Source: Planctomycetota bacterium
Lineage (GTDB): Bacteria > Planctomycetota > Planctomycetia > Pirellulales > Lacipirellulaceae
Direction of reading: 5' to 3'
NCBI GenBank assembly: GCA_029781135.1
Contig: JAKOXH010000055.1
Location: 55,915 to 119,914, forward strand
Length of the DNA stretch: 64,000 bases
The position numbers and the translations under genes are program-made. Within the stretch, counting starts at the first letter, position 1. The number at the start of each line of letters is the position of its first letter. Under the pieces are notes generated by a model. It worked only from the letters and a program-made list of their open reading frames with translations. It searched no databases and was not told where the DNA came from. Shown here in pieces: positions 43,623-53,740 of the stretch.

Positions 43623-43741
43623 GGTAGCGAGTATACTGGGTGGGCGCAGCGGGGAGCAGGGAGCGGCGAGGCGCGAGTTGCGAGGAGCGAGTGATTTAGC
43701 GGCGGCGGCGACGCCGTCCAAACGCCAGGGGCCTCGTCTAG

Positions 43742-43824
43742 CAACGAGAAGCGAGCAGCGAGGAGCGAGAATGTGGAGTGGGGAGTGCGGAATTGGGAAT
43801 GGGGAATGGGGAGTTAGGAATTCA
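43742..43824 (+). repeat. seven-base tandem array (GGAnnnn class), long copy
   Basis: Units in phase are GGAGTGG, GGAGTGC, GGAATTG, GGAATGG, GGAATGG, GGAGTTA, GGAATTC, preceded by GCGAGCA/GCGAGGA-like units. GGA is constant. The array lies between the divergent hrpB and glycosidase genes and runs up to the ribosome-binding region of the latter. Confidence 0.8.
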
Positions 43825-43829
43825 TAATC

Positions 43830-45929
43830 ATGCGTAAGCGCACTGTTTGGCGGGAGTTCGTTGGGCTGTTCGTGATTTGCTTTTGCGTAGCGAGCGCGGC
43901 GCGAGCGGAAGTGCCGGCGGATTTTCCGCGGTTCATTGTGCCGGGGCAAGAAGCGGAGATGGATTCGCTGCGGCAACTGTTCTGGTTGCATTACGAAACG
44001 ACCGGGCCGCAGATCGTGTTGTGGGATGAATGGTTGCCGAACGCGACGCTGTGGCCGGCGCATGGCAGCGGTGCGGCGCTCGATGACATGCGTCGGCGGT
44101 GGGCACAGGCGCTATCGGGCCGGATTATTGATGCCGAGGGGTACGTCCTTACGCAACAGCACGATGGCCCGGCACATGCGGAGGGCTGGCCGTTTCCCTT
44201 GTGGACGCAGGCGGGCGGAATCGGCTGGCACTTTCGACCACTGGGCGTGCCGGGTTACGAGGCGCCACTCACGAAACCGGATGGTTGGAGGTTGGATGGC
44301 GCGACGGCGAAGGGAGTGAACGACCGCGGGTGGCAGGTGGTGATCGATAAGGAATCCGCCACGCTCGAGCCGCCGGAATTTGCGGTCGATGCGCGGATAG
44401 CACCGTGGTTGCGGCTCAACTGGTGGGCCAGCAACCTCGGCAAGGCCAAGTGCTACGTCGAGTGGACGACGAAGGACAAGCCGAAATTTGGCAGCGACCG
44501 GCGAGCGTATTTCGAGGCGGCAAATGCCGAGCCTCCGGCACGCGAGGCGCGCACGATGGTGCGCATGCACACGCTGCCCGAGTGGAAGGGGACGATTACG
44601 CGGCTGCGGCTGACGTTTGAAAATGCGGCGGGCGGACAGATCGTGGTGAAGTCATTCCACACTGCTTGCGATACGCGGCATAACGTCAACAACCTTAACT
44701 TTATTCGTGGTTGCCGCGATTATTTTTTGTGGACGAAGGACATCGAGTTCCTGCGTGCGCAGATGCCACGGATTCGCACGGCGATGCAATTCGTGGAACG
44801 CGAGTTCAAAACGCGGGAGAAGAAATGCATCTACACGACCTGGCCAGGGCACGAGGGCCGCAGCGGTGTACGGCGCGTCGATGCTAAAAAGCAGATCGTG
44901 CGCGGCGAGGGCATCGGCAGTAACTACTGGGACCTGCTGCCGTTCGGCGGCGAGGACGCGCTTGCGACAATCTATTACTACGACACGCTCTTGAAGTTAG
45001 CCAATCTGGAGGAGTTGGTGGCGGCGCACCCGGAGTGGGGCGTATCCAAGGACAAGGCGTTCAAGCCGGATGATTTGGTGTTTTTTGCCACGGAAGTGAA
45101 GCAGTATTTCGGCCAGCGGTTTTGGAACCCGGCAACGGGGCGTTTCGGCACGGTCGATCTCGACGGCCAGTTGCACGATTACGGTTTCACCTTTCTCAAC
45201 TGCGAGGCGGTAGCGTTCGGTATCGCGACGCCACAACAAGCGCGGTCGATCTACGATTGGCTGAGCGGCGAGCGAGAAGTGGAAGGAGATACTTCGAAGG
45301 GTGGCGACATCTACCACTGGCGGTTCGCGGCCCGTTCGACGACGCGGCGGAATTTGGATTACTATTTTTGGGGCTGGTCGAATCCGGAGAGCGTCCCCTG
45401 GGGCTATCAGGTGCAAGACGGCGGCGCCGTGCTCGGCTGGACGCATTACGATTTGATGATGCGGCTCAAGACGGCTGGGCCGAACGATGTGGCCAAACGG
45501 CTGATTTCGATCATCAGTTGGTTCGTCGATACGCAGCACGAAGGCGGCTATCGCGCCTACTACACCAAAGATCCATCGCGCGGCTCGCTGCAAGGCGGAA
45601 ATGTCGCGGGTGGGCTGGGGCTGGATCGCGAGTTCATCGAGAGCATCTTGGCCACGCAGGTGATGCTTTACGGCTTCCTCGGTTTTCGGCCGACGGTGGA
45701 CGGCTGCGAGATATCACCGCGCCTGCCGCAGAAGTGGCCGGAGCTAACGGTGACGCGGATTCACTTGCATGATGACGTGCTCGATATTACTGCCACCGAC
45801 GAAGGTGGATTGAAGATCAAAGGCACGGGCAAGAGCAACGAACAAGTGGTGATTCACGCACCGAAGCATGTGCGACTGCTGGCGGCGGAGGGTGTCCAGG
45901 CGAAGTTGGTGAACGATTTGGAGAAGTGA
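43830..45929 (+). CDS. secreted six-hairpin glycosidase-like protein
   Basis: This 699-residue protein has a signal peptide ending near ARAEV. An N-terminal beta-rich region extends to about residue 280. An (alpha/alpha)6-barrel-like region follows, with DTRHNVNNLNFIRGCRDYF, MQFVEREFKTREKKCIYTTWPG, GEGIGSNYWDLLPFGGEDA and YYYDTLLKLANLEELV. A C-terminal beta domain comes last (VDGCEISPRLPQKWPELTVTRI). This three-part layout is typical of six-hairpin glycosidases (GH65/78/95-type clans), but I cannot assign a family number. Trp/Glu/Asp-rich motifs in the barrel are compatible with catalysis. It has no obvious operon partners. Confidence 0.65.
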   Translation: MRKRTVWREFVGLFVICFCVASAARAEVPADFPRFIVPGQEAEMDSLRQLFWLHYETTGPQIVLWDEWLPNATLWPAHGSGAALDDMRRRWAQALSGRIIDAEGYVLTQQHDGPAHAEGWPFPLWTQAGGIGWHFRPLGVPGYEAPLTKPDGWRLDGATAKGVNDRGWQVVIDKESATLEPPEFAVDARIAPWLRLNWWASNLGKAKCYVEWTTKDKPKFGSDRRAYFEAANAEPPAREARTMVRMHTLPEWKGTITRLRLTFENAAGGQIVVKSFHTACDTRHNVNNLNFIRGCRDYFLWTKDIEFLRAQMPRIRTAMQFVEREFKTREKKCIYTTWPGHEGRSGVRRVDAKKQIVRGEGIGSNYWDLLPFGGEDALATIYYYDTLLKLANLEELVAAHPEWGVSKDKAFKPDDLVFFATEVKQYFGQRFWNPATGRFGTVDLDGQLHDYGFTFLNCEAVAFGIATPQQARSIYDWLSGEREVEGDTSKGGDIYHWRFAARSTTRRNLDYYFWGWSNPESVPWGYQVQDGGAVLGWTHYDLMMRLKTAGPNDVAKRLISIISWFVDTQHEGGYRAYYTKDPSRGSLQGGNVAGGLGLDREFIESILATQVMLYGFLGFRPTVDGCEISPRLPQKWPELTVTRIHLHDDVLDITATDEGGLKIKGTGKSNEQVVIHAPKHVRLLAAEGVQAKLVNDLEK

Positions 45930-46028
45930 TTCGACCGTCGCGCGTGCCAATGTCGACGGATATTCCACTGGGATCGGATTTCAGTTTCGGCAGCGCACGA
46001 ATATACTTCGCACGGCGAGAATCGGGGC

Positions 46029-46117
46029 AAGTTCGAGTGTCATGGCCACGGAGGCCGCCGACGTGGCCATGCGGATGCGGCAATTCACATGCCCACGCCG
46101 AGCCGTGGGCATGGCAC
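46029..46117. repeat. dispersed TGGCATG hairpin repeat, copy 2
   Basis: ATGGCCACGGAGGCCGCCGACGTGGCCAT followed by CATGCCCACGCCGAGCCGTGGGCATGGCAC forms two hairpins in series. It aligns with 37158-37252. It lies between the convergent glycosidase and glnN genes. Confidence 0.7.
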
Positions 46118-46142
46118 CTAAGGAATCATTGTTCGCCGAACA

Positions 46143-46180
46143 CAAAAAACGCTGCAAGCATCATGCGATACTTGCAGCGT
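46143..46180 (-). terminator. intrinsic terminator of glutamine synthetase III
   Basis: On the minus strand ACGCTGCAAG pairs with CTTGCAGCGT over a 12-base loop and is followed by TTTTTT. It lies about 40 bases past the glnN stop codon. It is one of the clearest terminators in the window. Confidence 0.9.
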
Positions 46181-46220
46181 CGAAACACATCCCAATTGTC
46201 ATCAAGTGGCTCAGCCGCGT

Positions 46221-48482
46221 TTACTTGATGAACAGCATTTCCTGGTAGGTCGGCAGCGGCCAGAGATCGTCGGCCACCCAACATTCAAGCTCGTCGGCGT
46301 ATTTGCGAACCATCGTCATGGACGGCAGGACATCGCTCGCGCAGTACGCGGCGGCAACGTGGGCACTATCATGTGGTGCCTTGTTGATCGCCATTTGCAG
46401 CACGGAAATGCTGTCTTGCAGCGATTTCACCAGCTCGGTGATTCGATCCAGCGTGTCGGTATCGAACTCATAGCCGACGAGCTTGAGATTCGCACAGGTC
46501 GAGGCCAGCTCGTTCTGGTAGCGAATCGCCGCCGGGAAGATCATCGTCTTGGCCATTTCCAGCGAGAGGTTTGCTTCACTATAAACGGTCTTGCAGTACT
46601 GCTCGAGATAGATCTCGTACCGGCTCTCCAGTTCACGCGGTGTGAGCACGTTGTACTTGGCAAAGAGCTCTTCGACCTTCTTATCCTTGAGCACCGGGAG
46701 GGCATCGACCGAGGTCTTGAGGTTGAGCAAGCCGCGTTTCTCGGCTTCCTTGTGCCAAGCCTCACTGTAGCCATCACCGTTGAAGATAACGGGGCTGCAC
46801 TCGGTGGCAATTTCGGTAAGCAACGACTGCACGGCCGCATTGAGTTTTGCGGTCTCGCCGCCGGTCGCTTTTTCGAGCTTCGTCGCACAATAATCGAGCG
46901 ACTCGGCCACGATCGTGTTCATCGCCACGAGAGGTCCCGCGATCGATTGGTTGGCGCCGACGGCCCGGAACTCGAATCGGTTGCCGGTGAAGGCAAACGG
47001 GCTGGTGCGGTTGCGGTCGCCGGCGTCCTTGGGCAGCGGCGGCAACACATCGACACCGACTTCGAGCGTGCTCTTCTTGAGCGAAGAGTTGGCGCCACCC
47101 TTCTTGATCTGCTCGAACACATCGGTGAGCTGATCGCCGAGGAACACCGACATGATGGCCGGCGGCGCTTCATTTGCCCCAAGGCGGTGATCATTACTGG
47201 CCGTGGCAACCACCGCCCGCAATACTCCTTGGAACTTGTACACGGCACGGATTACGGCCGCGCAGAACACGAGGAACTGAGCGTTGTCGTGCGGCGTGTC
47301 GCCCGGATCGAGCAAGTTGCCCTGCGTCGAACTGCCCAGCGACCAATTGAGATGCTTGCCCGAACCGTTGATGCCGGCAAACGGCTTTTCGTGGGTCAAA
47401 CAAGCCATGCCGTACTTCTCGGCGACCCGCTTGAGCGTAATCATCATGAGTTGTTGATGATCGTTCGCCAAGTTGGCCGACTCGAAGATTGGGGCAATTT
47501 CGTACTGCGCCGGCGCGACTTCATTGTGCCGCGTCTTCACCGGAATGCCGAGCTTGAATAGTTCGCGTTCGACTTCGAGCATGAAAGCGAGCACGCGTTC
47601 CGGAATGGCGCCGAAATAGTGGTCTTCGAATTCCTGGCCCTTCGGCGGCTTCGCACCAAAGAGAGTGCGTCCAGCAGTGAGCAAATCGGGCCGGGCGAAG
47701 TAGAAGTTGCGGTCGACCAGGAAGTACTCTTGCTCTGGACCGGCAGTCGACGACACAAATGCACCGTCCGTCGCGCCGAAAATCTTCAGCACGCGCTGGG
47801 CCTGTCGATTGAGTGCTTGCATTGAACGCAGCAGCGGCGTCTTCTTATCAAGGGCTTCCCCGGTCCACGAAACGAACGCGGTAGGAATGCACAACGTCGT
47901 GCCATTCGGGTTTTCGAGAATGTAAGCCGGGCTGGTTACATCCCAAATCGTGTAACCACGCGCTTCGAACGTGGCGCGGATACCGCCGGTGGGGAAGCTG
48001 GAGCCGTCGGGCTCGCCCTGGATAAGTTGCTTGCCTGTGAATTCGGCGATCGCGCCGCCGTCACCATCTGGAGCGAGGAAACTATCGTGCTTTTCCGCCG
48101 TCGCGCCGGTCAGCGGGAAGAACACGTGGGCGTAGTGCGTGGCGCCCTTTTCGATCGCCCAATCTTTCATGGCGCTGGCGACGACATCCGCAATCGCCGG
48201 GTCGAGCTTTTCGCCCGATTCGATCGTCTTGCAAAGTGCCTTGAAAACCTGCTTGGGCAGCCGGGTCTTCATTACCTGCTTGTTGAATACATTCGAGCCA
48301 AACAGCATCGAGGCCGGCGTGTCGATGAAATTGAGGGGCTCGGATATCGGCCGGTAATTGGTGACTGCGGAAACGGCGGCCATGCGGGCCGACTTGCCGG
48401 CGAAGCCAATGCCTTGCGAACTGAGGCCCGCCGCTCCGCCTTGCGACGTGGTCTTCGCGCCAGTACGAGTTGAAGTGCTCAC
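46221..48482 (-). CDS. glnN: glutamine synthetase type III
   Basis: This 753-residue enzyme makes glutamine from glutamate, ammonia and ATP. Type III hallmarks are the length (about 700-750 versus 450 for type I), the conserved block FVSSTAGPEQEYFLVDR, and KTRHNEVAPAQYEIAPIFE. CLTHEKPFAGINGSGKHLNWSLG and NRTSPFAFTGNRFEFRAVGANQS follow. The start is GTG at 48482 with AGGA about eight bases upstream. Two hairpins precede the start and an intrinsic terminator follows. It stands alone, with no PII or ammonium transporter gene beside it. Confidence 0.96.
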   Translation of the reverse strand: MSTSTRTGAKTTSQGGAAGLSSQGIGFAGKSARMAAVSAVTNYRPISEPLNFIDTPASMLFGSNVFNKQVMKTRLPKQVFKALCKTIESGEKLDPAIADVVASAMKDWAIEKGATHYAHVFFPLTGATAEKHDSFLAPDGDGGAIAEFTGKQLIQGEPDGSSFPTGGIRATFEARGYTIWDVTSPAYILENPNGTTLCIPTAFVSWTGEALDKKTPLLRSMQALNRQAQRVLKIFGATDGAFVSSTAGPEQEYFLVDRNFYFARPDLLTAGRTLFGAKPPKGQEFEDHYFGAIPERVLAFMLEVERELFKLGIPVKTRHNEVAPAQYEIAPIFESANLANDHQQLMMITLKRVAEKYGMACLTHEKPFAGINGSGKHLNWSLGSSTQGNLLDPGDTPHDNAQFLVFCAAVIRAVYKFQGVLRAVVATASNDHRLGANEAPPAIMSVFLGDQLTDVFEQIKKGGANSSLKKSTLEVGVDVLPPLPKDAGDRNRTSPFAFTGNRFEFRAVGANQSIAGPLVAMNTIVAESLDYCATKLEKATGGETAKLNAAVQSLLTEIATECSPVIFNGDGYSEAWHKEAEKRGLLNLKTSVDALPVLKDKKVEELFAKYNVLTPRELESRYEIYLEQYCKTVYSEANLSLEMAKTMIFPAAIRYQNELASTCANLKLVGYEFDTDTLDRITELVKSLQDSISVLQMAINKAPHDSAHVAAAYCASDVLPSMTMVRKYADELECWVADDLWPLPTYQEMLFIK

Positions 48483-48495
48483 AAATAGTCCTAAC

Positions 48496-48560
48496 CTCGG
48501 GTATCTGCCCGAGCCAAACGAGGAAACGAAATACCTGTCGCCCTAGAAGGGGGGGGCGAC
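48496..48560 (-). promoter_or_regulatory. two hairpins in the glnN leader
   Basis: A 6-bp stem (CTCGGG/CCCGAG, 6-base loop) at 48496-48513 sits just upstream of the glnN ribosome binding site. A 7-bp stem (GTCGCCC/GGGCGAC) with a C-rich loop lies at 48537-48560. They could modulate translation initiation, but no known riboswitch class is recognised. Confidence 0.3.
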
Positions 48561-48829
48561 CCGCTGCCAATCGCTGGCAGTGAAATGCGAACGGCTATCA
48601 CGTCCGCAAGTCGGCCTCAAAAGCAAAGCCCGTGCCCGCGACCGGGGACTTTCAACACGGACCGAAAAACCTCTGCTTTTTCTGCAATTGATCGGGGCCA
48701 CCAGCGGAACATGAGTATGACCGAGGCCTAAAATTCGGGCAATAGTTGCACAAGAACAAGGCGAAATCGTTGTTAGCAAGAACAGGAAAACGAGCGGCCC
48801 CTCTGCCTGTTTATGTTGTCTGCAGCGTC
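48561..48829. other. glnN upstream region
   Basis: No gene is seen between the glnN leader and the lipoprotein gene ending at 48830. I could not identify a convincing sigma-54 or NtcA-like site by eye. Confidence 0.5.
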
Positions 48830-49945
48830 TTAGAATCGTCTGATAGCTGGCTGCGTGGCAGGCGTTTTCTGCCCGTACCGCGGTAGCGGACCGATTTCCG
48901 CGGACGATGGGGCCGCTCTGCCAGCGTTGTTTGGCGCGGAAACTGGCGTGATTTGATAAGTGGAAGCAGGGGAGTTCGGCACGGCCGGCGGCAGTCCGCC
49001 AATAGGAGCCGGTTGGCTATTCGGACTCCCCGGCAACGGAGCTCCGGGCACCGCATTGCCTAAATCAATCAGTTGATATCCGTCCCTCGGCATGACCCAC
49101 AACGAGGCCTGTTCGGGGCCCAGTTGATTAATTTGTACGGTGCCAAGATTGATTCTAAGCGCCATGTTGGCAGGCGGCAGTCGAATCGACACCAACTCGG
49201 GCAAAGATACCTGTTCGAGTGGATAATAGCGATGCGTTTCCGCCTCGGCACTTGCTAGCAGCGTGCGACCGCTTTGGTCGTACACGTATTGCCCGACGAC
49301 CCAGGCGCGCCGCGCGTCGATCTTTGTCACGCGCTGCAAAGTTCCGTTCGCCGAGGGCAGCCAAGAGCGTAGTTCAACCGTGCCGTCATTGTGAGGGAGC
49401 GGCCCGTCGAAGACGCTTGCCGGGTCGAGGTCGACGATACCGATGGCCGCCAATAGCCACGATGGCTCCACGGGCATCATTTGGCGAATGTTGCTGGTGG
49501 CAAACTGACTATGTCGGCAGAAGTACAAGGCCGGCGGCTGGTTGCGACGCATGCACAGCCAGAAAAGTTCATCATTGCTGCCGAGATCGATTTCCTGACC
49601 GGTAACGGCGGTGCCGGCGGTCAGGCGAAATCGACCCGGACGCTCGGCCGCGATGTTCCCACTCAGCAGCGGTAGGCCGAGCGTATCGGGAACCGAGATC
49701 GTTGCTCCCGTTGCGGTGATCGAGCGAACGCGCGAGCTATTTTGGTTGACGGCGGCAATGATCTGCTCGCGAGTCGCACCTTCGGCGAGAACTTGCGGAG
49801 CGGCTGGTCCGGCCGCGGCAAACGGGTTCATGAGCATTTGCCGCTGACACGTCGCCCCACACGCTGAAAACACGCCGGCGACGGTCAGCAGCGTGAGCAA
49901 CGACTTGGTTCGGCGGCTGGATGACACCTGGGCCTCGATTCTCAT
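48830..49945 (-). CDS. LolA-like lipoprotein
   Basis: This 371-residue protein starts at ATG 49945, overlapping the previous gene by ATGA. A hydrophobic segment (SLLTLLTVAGVFSAC) ends in a lipobox cysteine. The middle (about 70-290) has the alternating-strand pattern and the phrase GNIAAERPGRFRL seen in LolA/LolB-fold proteins, then YYPLEQVSLPELVSIRLP. The C-terminal 80 residues are rich in Pro, Ala and Ser and probably disordered. I infer a lipid-anchored envelope protein, possibly in lipoprotein or lipid trafficking. The LolA resemblance is weak and not verified. It is co-translated with a small upstream gene. Confidence 0.55.
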   Translation of the reverse strand: MRIEAQVSSSRRTKSLLTLLTVAGVFSACGATCQRQMLMNPFAAAGPAAPQVLAEGATREQIIAAVNQNSSRVRSITATGATISVPDTLGLPLLSGNIAAERPGRFRLTAGTAVTGQEIDLGSNDELFWLCMRRNQPPALYFCRHSQFATSNIRQMMPVEPSWLLAAIGIVDLDPASVFDGPLPHNDGTVELRSWLPSANGTLQRVTKIDARRAWVVGQYVYDQSGRTLLASAEAETHRYYPLEQVSLPELVSIRLPPANMALRINLGTVQINQLGPEQASLWVMPRDGYQLIDLGNAVPGAPLPGSPNSQPAPIGGLPPAVPNSPASTYQITPVSAPNNAGRAAPSSAEIGPLPRYGQKTPATQPAIRRF

Positions 49946-50463
49946 TCCGCGTCCGCAATTAACAATTGGCTGAGCTGTTGCTGGATTTCGTCGATGCGCT
50001 CGCCGCGCGGCATGCTGACCATCACTTGGAATGTCGTGTCTCGTTTGGGACAATAGACTGCCATTACTTCGTCGGAATTCTCGGCCTCGGATGAGGGTGA
50101 CGGCTTTCCCAGTTCGTCGGTCATCACATCCACCCGCAAAACGCGCCGGCGTATGAGTAGCAAAGTCAGTACGTACCGCAGGTCGCTTTGATCGCTGCGC
50201 TCGGCGAGGTGTTCGAACAGCTCGAGCAGTACATCGTTCGGTGCGAGTTTGATCTTTTTGGCCGTCGGTTCAGGGACGCGTGACTTCCACCAACCAAACG
50301 CACCGCTCGACGCGCCCTGCCAGCCTTCAGCGCAATAATCTTTGCGTACAACGTCGGCTCCGCTGACTTCCAGAACGGAGTAGCACGTGTCGCCCGGCCG
50401 CAACTCGCGCTCGGTAGCGGCGCAGTGGCGCGAACATCGCTGCACTTCGAAGTCGAGAAGCAT
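49942..50463 (-). CDS. conserved hypothetical protein, lipoprotein partner
   Basis: This 173-residue soluble protein starts MLLDFEVQRCSRHCAATERELRPGD. The cysteines and His at the N-terminus (CSRHC) and at GDTCYSVLEV/KDYCAEGW could form a metal site. The C-terminal half is helical and charged. No signal peptide or family is recognised. It overlaps the LolA-like lipoprotein gene by four bases, so the two are expressed together and probably act in one process. Confidence 0.6.
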   Translation of the reverse strand: MLLDFEVQRCSRHCAATERELRPGDTCYSVLEVSGADVVRKDYCAEGWQGASSGAFGWWKSRVPEPTAKKIKLAPNDVLLELFEHLAERSDQSDLRYVLTLLLIRRRVLRVDVMTDELGKPSPSSEAENSDEVMAVYCPKRDTTFQVMVSMPRGERIDEIQQQLSQLLIADAE

Positions 50464-50859
50464 GAGGGCCGATTAGATAAATGGATGTGAAGGGACCATC
50501 GACGAGATAACAAAAGCACATCGTAAGAAGGTGGACGCGTACGTCGATCAAATGAAGACCGCGTTTGCCGTCGTTTTGCGGGTCGCATATTAGGAAATCA
50601 TCAAAATGCCAGCAATACGGGACGGAGTCGATGCACTAGCGGCAGTAGCTAGGCTGATCTTCCGCAGCACTTGAGGCCAATAACCCAAATTATCACTGAC
50701 TCCCAAATGCTAGGACGCCACGCTTCTAAATCCCCCTAGCAAACAACGTTCCGACGGGGTTTCTTCGTACTGTCTTGTTGTGTAGAATGGCGGACTCGGC
50801 TGTACGCCTTAGGGCAGGAAGCCGGACCCTTCGGTTCGCCGATGTCCTTTTTGGGTCGT
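50464..50859. other. intergenic region upstream of tRNA-Thr
   Basis: No gene is seen. A TAGAAT at 50783-50788 could be a -10 element for tRNA-Thr, but no good -35 accompanies it. The rest is unremarkable. Confidence 0.4.
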
Positions 50860-50933
50860 GCCAGCGTAGCTTCAATCGGCAGAGCACCGCATTCGTAATG
50901 CGGGGGTTGTCGGTTCGACTCCGACCGCTGGCT
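50860..50933 (+). tRNA. tRNA-Thr (CGT)
   Basis: The 74-base cloverleaf has acceptor GCCAGCG/CGCTGGC and discriminator T. The D-arm contains AGCTTCAATCGGCAGAGC. The anticodon stem CCGCA/TGCGG encloses the loop TTCGTAA (anticodon CGT), and the T-arm contains GGTTCGACTCC. It is 108 bp upstream of, and co-oriented with, the TPR/alpha-CTD gene. Confidence 0.93.
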
Positions 50934-51041
50934 CTTTTCGTGCGACAAACAGGTTTAATTGGTAAGGGGCGAAGCACTGGCCGGCGGCGTGCCAGGGCAC
51001 ATACGCGTCGCCCTTACGAGTTGGAGTGGAGAATTTTCGCG

Positions 51042-52367
51042 ATGTCGATTGGCACTGACTCAATTGTCAAACAGATCGTACTTTCACCGAGCGGCTTTGG
51101 TCCGAACGAAATCGTGCAGATCGTCGGCGCGATCGGCAAAAGCTATGCGAACTATCGCGAATTGCGCGATGCCGCGGGCGAGTTGGAAGCCCAGCCGAAC
51201 CGCAGCCCGGCCACATCCGCCCGGTTAGGCGTTTGCCTGTACTTGCTCGGTCGTTATAGCGATGCCATCGAAATGCTGGCCCATAGCGATGGCGGCGCCC
51301 TGACGCACTTCTATCTCGGCAAAGCCTACCTTGCCTTGGATAAGTACCCCGAAGCGCTAACCGCGTACGAGTCGGCCGAGAAGGCTGGCTATTCGCGAGA
51401 TCACGTAGCACTGGCCAAGGTTGAAGCGCTGCGCTACAACGGCCGCGCGCAAGAAGCGATGGATTTGCTCAACCGAATGTCGGGCGCCGTCGAACAGACT
51501 GCGGAGTATCTGTATCAACGAGCCGCCACGGTTTCCGCCCTCGGTGGCAACCCGAACGAAGTGGTTGCGCTGTTGGAGCGGGCTGTAGCGGCCGACAACA
51601 CGCATGCTGGTGCTCTATTTGGCCTCGCCTTGGAAAACGATCGTCACGGCAACGATAGCTACGCCCGCGATCTTTACGAGCGCGCGGCGAATCAATTCCC
51701 GACGCACGTCGGCACGCTCCTCAATTTGGGTGTGTTGTACGAAGACATGCAGCACTACGAACGGGCGCGGCAGTGTTACCGGCGGGTGCTCGATGTATTC
51801 CCCGATCATCCTCGGGCGCGCCTGTTTCTGAAGGATGCCGAAGCGGCTCGCGACATGTATTACGACGAGGATGCTCGTCGCCGCCAGGATCGCCTCAGCC
51901 AAGTACTCGGTATTCCCGTTACTGATTTCGAGCTGTCGGTCCGCAGTCGGAATTGCCTGCAAAAGATGGGTATTATGACGCTGGGGGACCTGACCCGCAC
52001 CAGTGAACAGGAACTGCTGGCCAGCAAGAATTTCGGCGAAACTTCGCTTGTCGAAATTCGCGATATGCTGCATTCAAAGGGCCTGGAGCTGGGCCAATTC
52101 GCCGATCAAGTTCGCGAGGAAGAACCCGTCTACGATCCGGAAACGCTCTCGGCAGACGAGCGGGCCATGCTCGACCGCCCGATTGCCGACCTCAACCTGT
52201 CGGTTCGTGCCCGCAAATGCATGGTGCGGCTTGGCCTGTCGACGATTGGCGAACTCGTTCGCCGCACCGGCGATGACTTGCTCGAATGCAAGAACTTCGG
52301 CGTGACGAGCCTTAATGAAGTGCGTGAAAAGCTCACCATTCAGGGCCTCAAGCTGCGCGGCGATTGA
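51042..52367 (+). CDS. TPR protein with two C-terminal RNA polymerase alpha-CTD-like domains
   Basis: This 441-residue cytoplasmic protein starts at ATG 51042, with GGAG about ten bases upstream. Residues about 60-260 are helical tetratricopeptide repeats (ALTHFYLGKAYLALDKYPEAL, VGTLLNLGVLYEDMQHYERA). Residues about 290-352 and 379-440 are two tandem copies of the RNA polymerase alpha C-terminal domain fold. The first reads ELSVRSRNCLQKMGI...LASKNFGETSLVEIRDML, very close to bacterial RpoA (ELTVRSANCL, LGKKSLTEI). It keeps the DNA-contacting Arg and Asn. The second reads LNLSVRARKCMVRLGL and keeps the Arg but has Lys for Asn. No polymerase-assembly domain is present. I infer a DNA- or RNAP-binding regulator or scaffold. 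It precedes tgt and may be transcribed with tRNA-Thr. Confidence 0.85.
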   Translation: MSIGTDSIVKQIVLSPSGFGPNEIVQIVGAIGKSYANYRELRDAAGELEAQPNRSPATSARLGVCLYLLGRYSDAIEMLAHSDGGALTHFYLGKAYLALDKYPEALTAYESAEKAGYSRDHVALAKVEALRYNGRAQEAMDLLNRMSGAVEQTAEYLYQRAATVSALGGNPNEVVALLERAVAADNTHAGALFGLALENDRHGNDSYARDLYERAANQFPTHVGTLLNLGVLYEDMQHYERARQCYRRVLDVFPDHPRARLFLKDAEAARDMYYDEDARRRQDRLSQVLGIPVTDFELSVRSRNCLQKMGIMTLGDLTRTSEQELLASKNFGETSLVEIRDMLHSKGLELGQFADQVREEEPVYDPETLSADERAMLDRPIADLNLSVRARKCMVRLGLSTIGELVRRTGDDLLECKNFGVTSLNEVREKLTIQGLKLRGD

Positions 52368-52400
52368 CGGCAATTGATGACGCCGGCGCGAATTCGAGTT

Positions 52401-52487
52401 CTCCTTCTCCCTTGGGGAGAGGGTCGTGGTGAGGGCGAAGTTTAGAAACCCAGGCCACCTCACCCTGCTCTCTCCCCAAGGGAGAGG
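52401..52487. repeat. inverted pair of REP-like palindromes upstream of tgt
   Basis: Arm 1 (52401-52435, CTCCCTTGGGGAGAGGG...GGTGAGGG) and arm 2 (52456-52487, its near reverse complement) can fold into one long hairpin of nearly 30 bp. Each arm also folds on itself. The consensus matches the element at 37039-37078. It separates the TPR/alpha-CTD gene from tgt and could act as a transcription terminator. Confidence 0.8.
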
Positions 52488-52501
52488 ATGCCAAAGCACA
52501 G

Positions 52502-53635
<1,134 letters not shown>

Positions 53636-53655
53636 GTCATTCTCTGCCTTGCCAC

Positions 53656-53700
53656 GTCATTCCCCATTCCCCCTTCCCCATTCGTCATTCCGTCATTCGC
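53656..53700. repeat. seven-base tandem array (GGAnnnn class, minus strand)
   Basis: On the minus strand units read GGAATGA, CGAATGG, GGAAGGG, GGAATGG, GGAATGA. The array sits between tgt and yajC, the same class as those at 19961, 30901 and 43742. Confidence 0.7.
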
Positions 53701-53740
53701 TAGCCGCCCTTGTCCGTTGTGGCGCTTGACCTTATGATGA

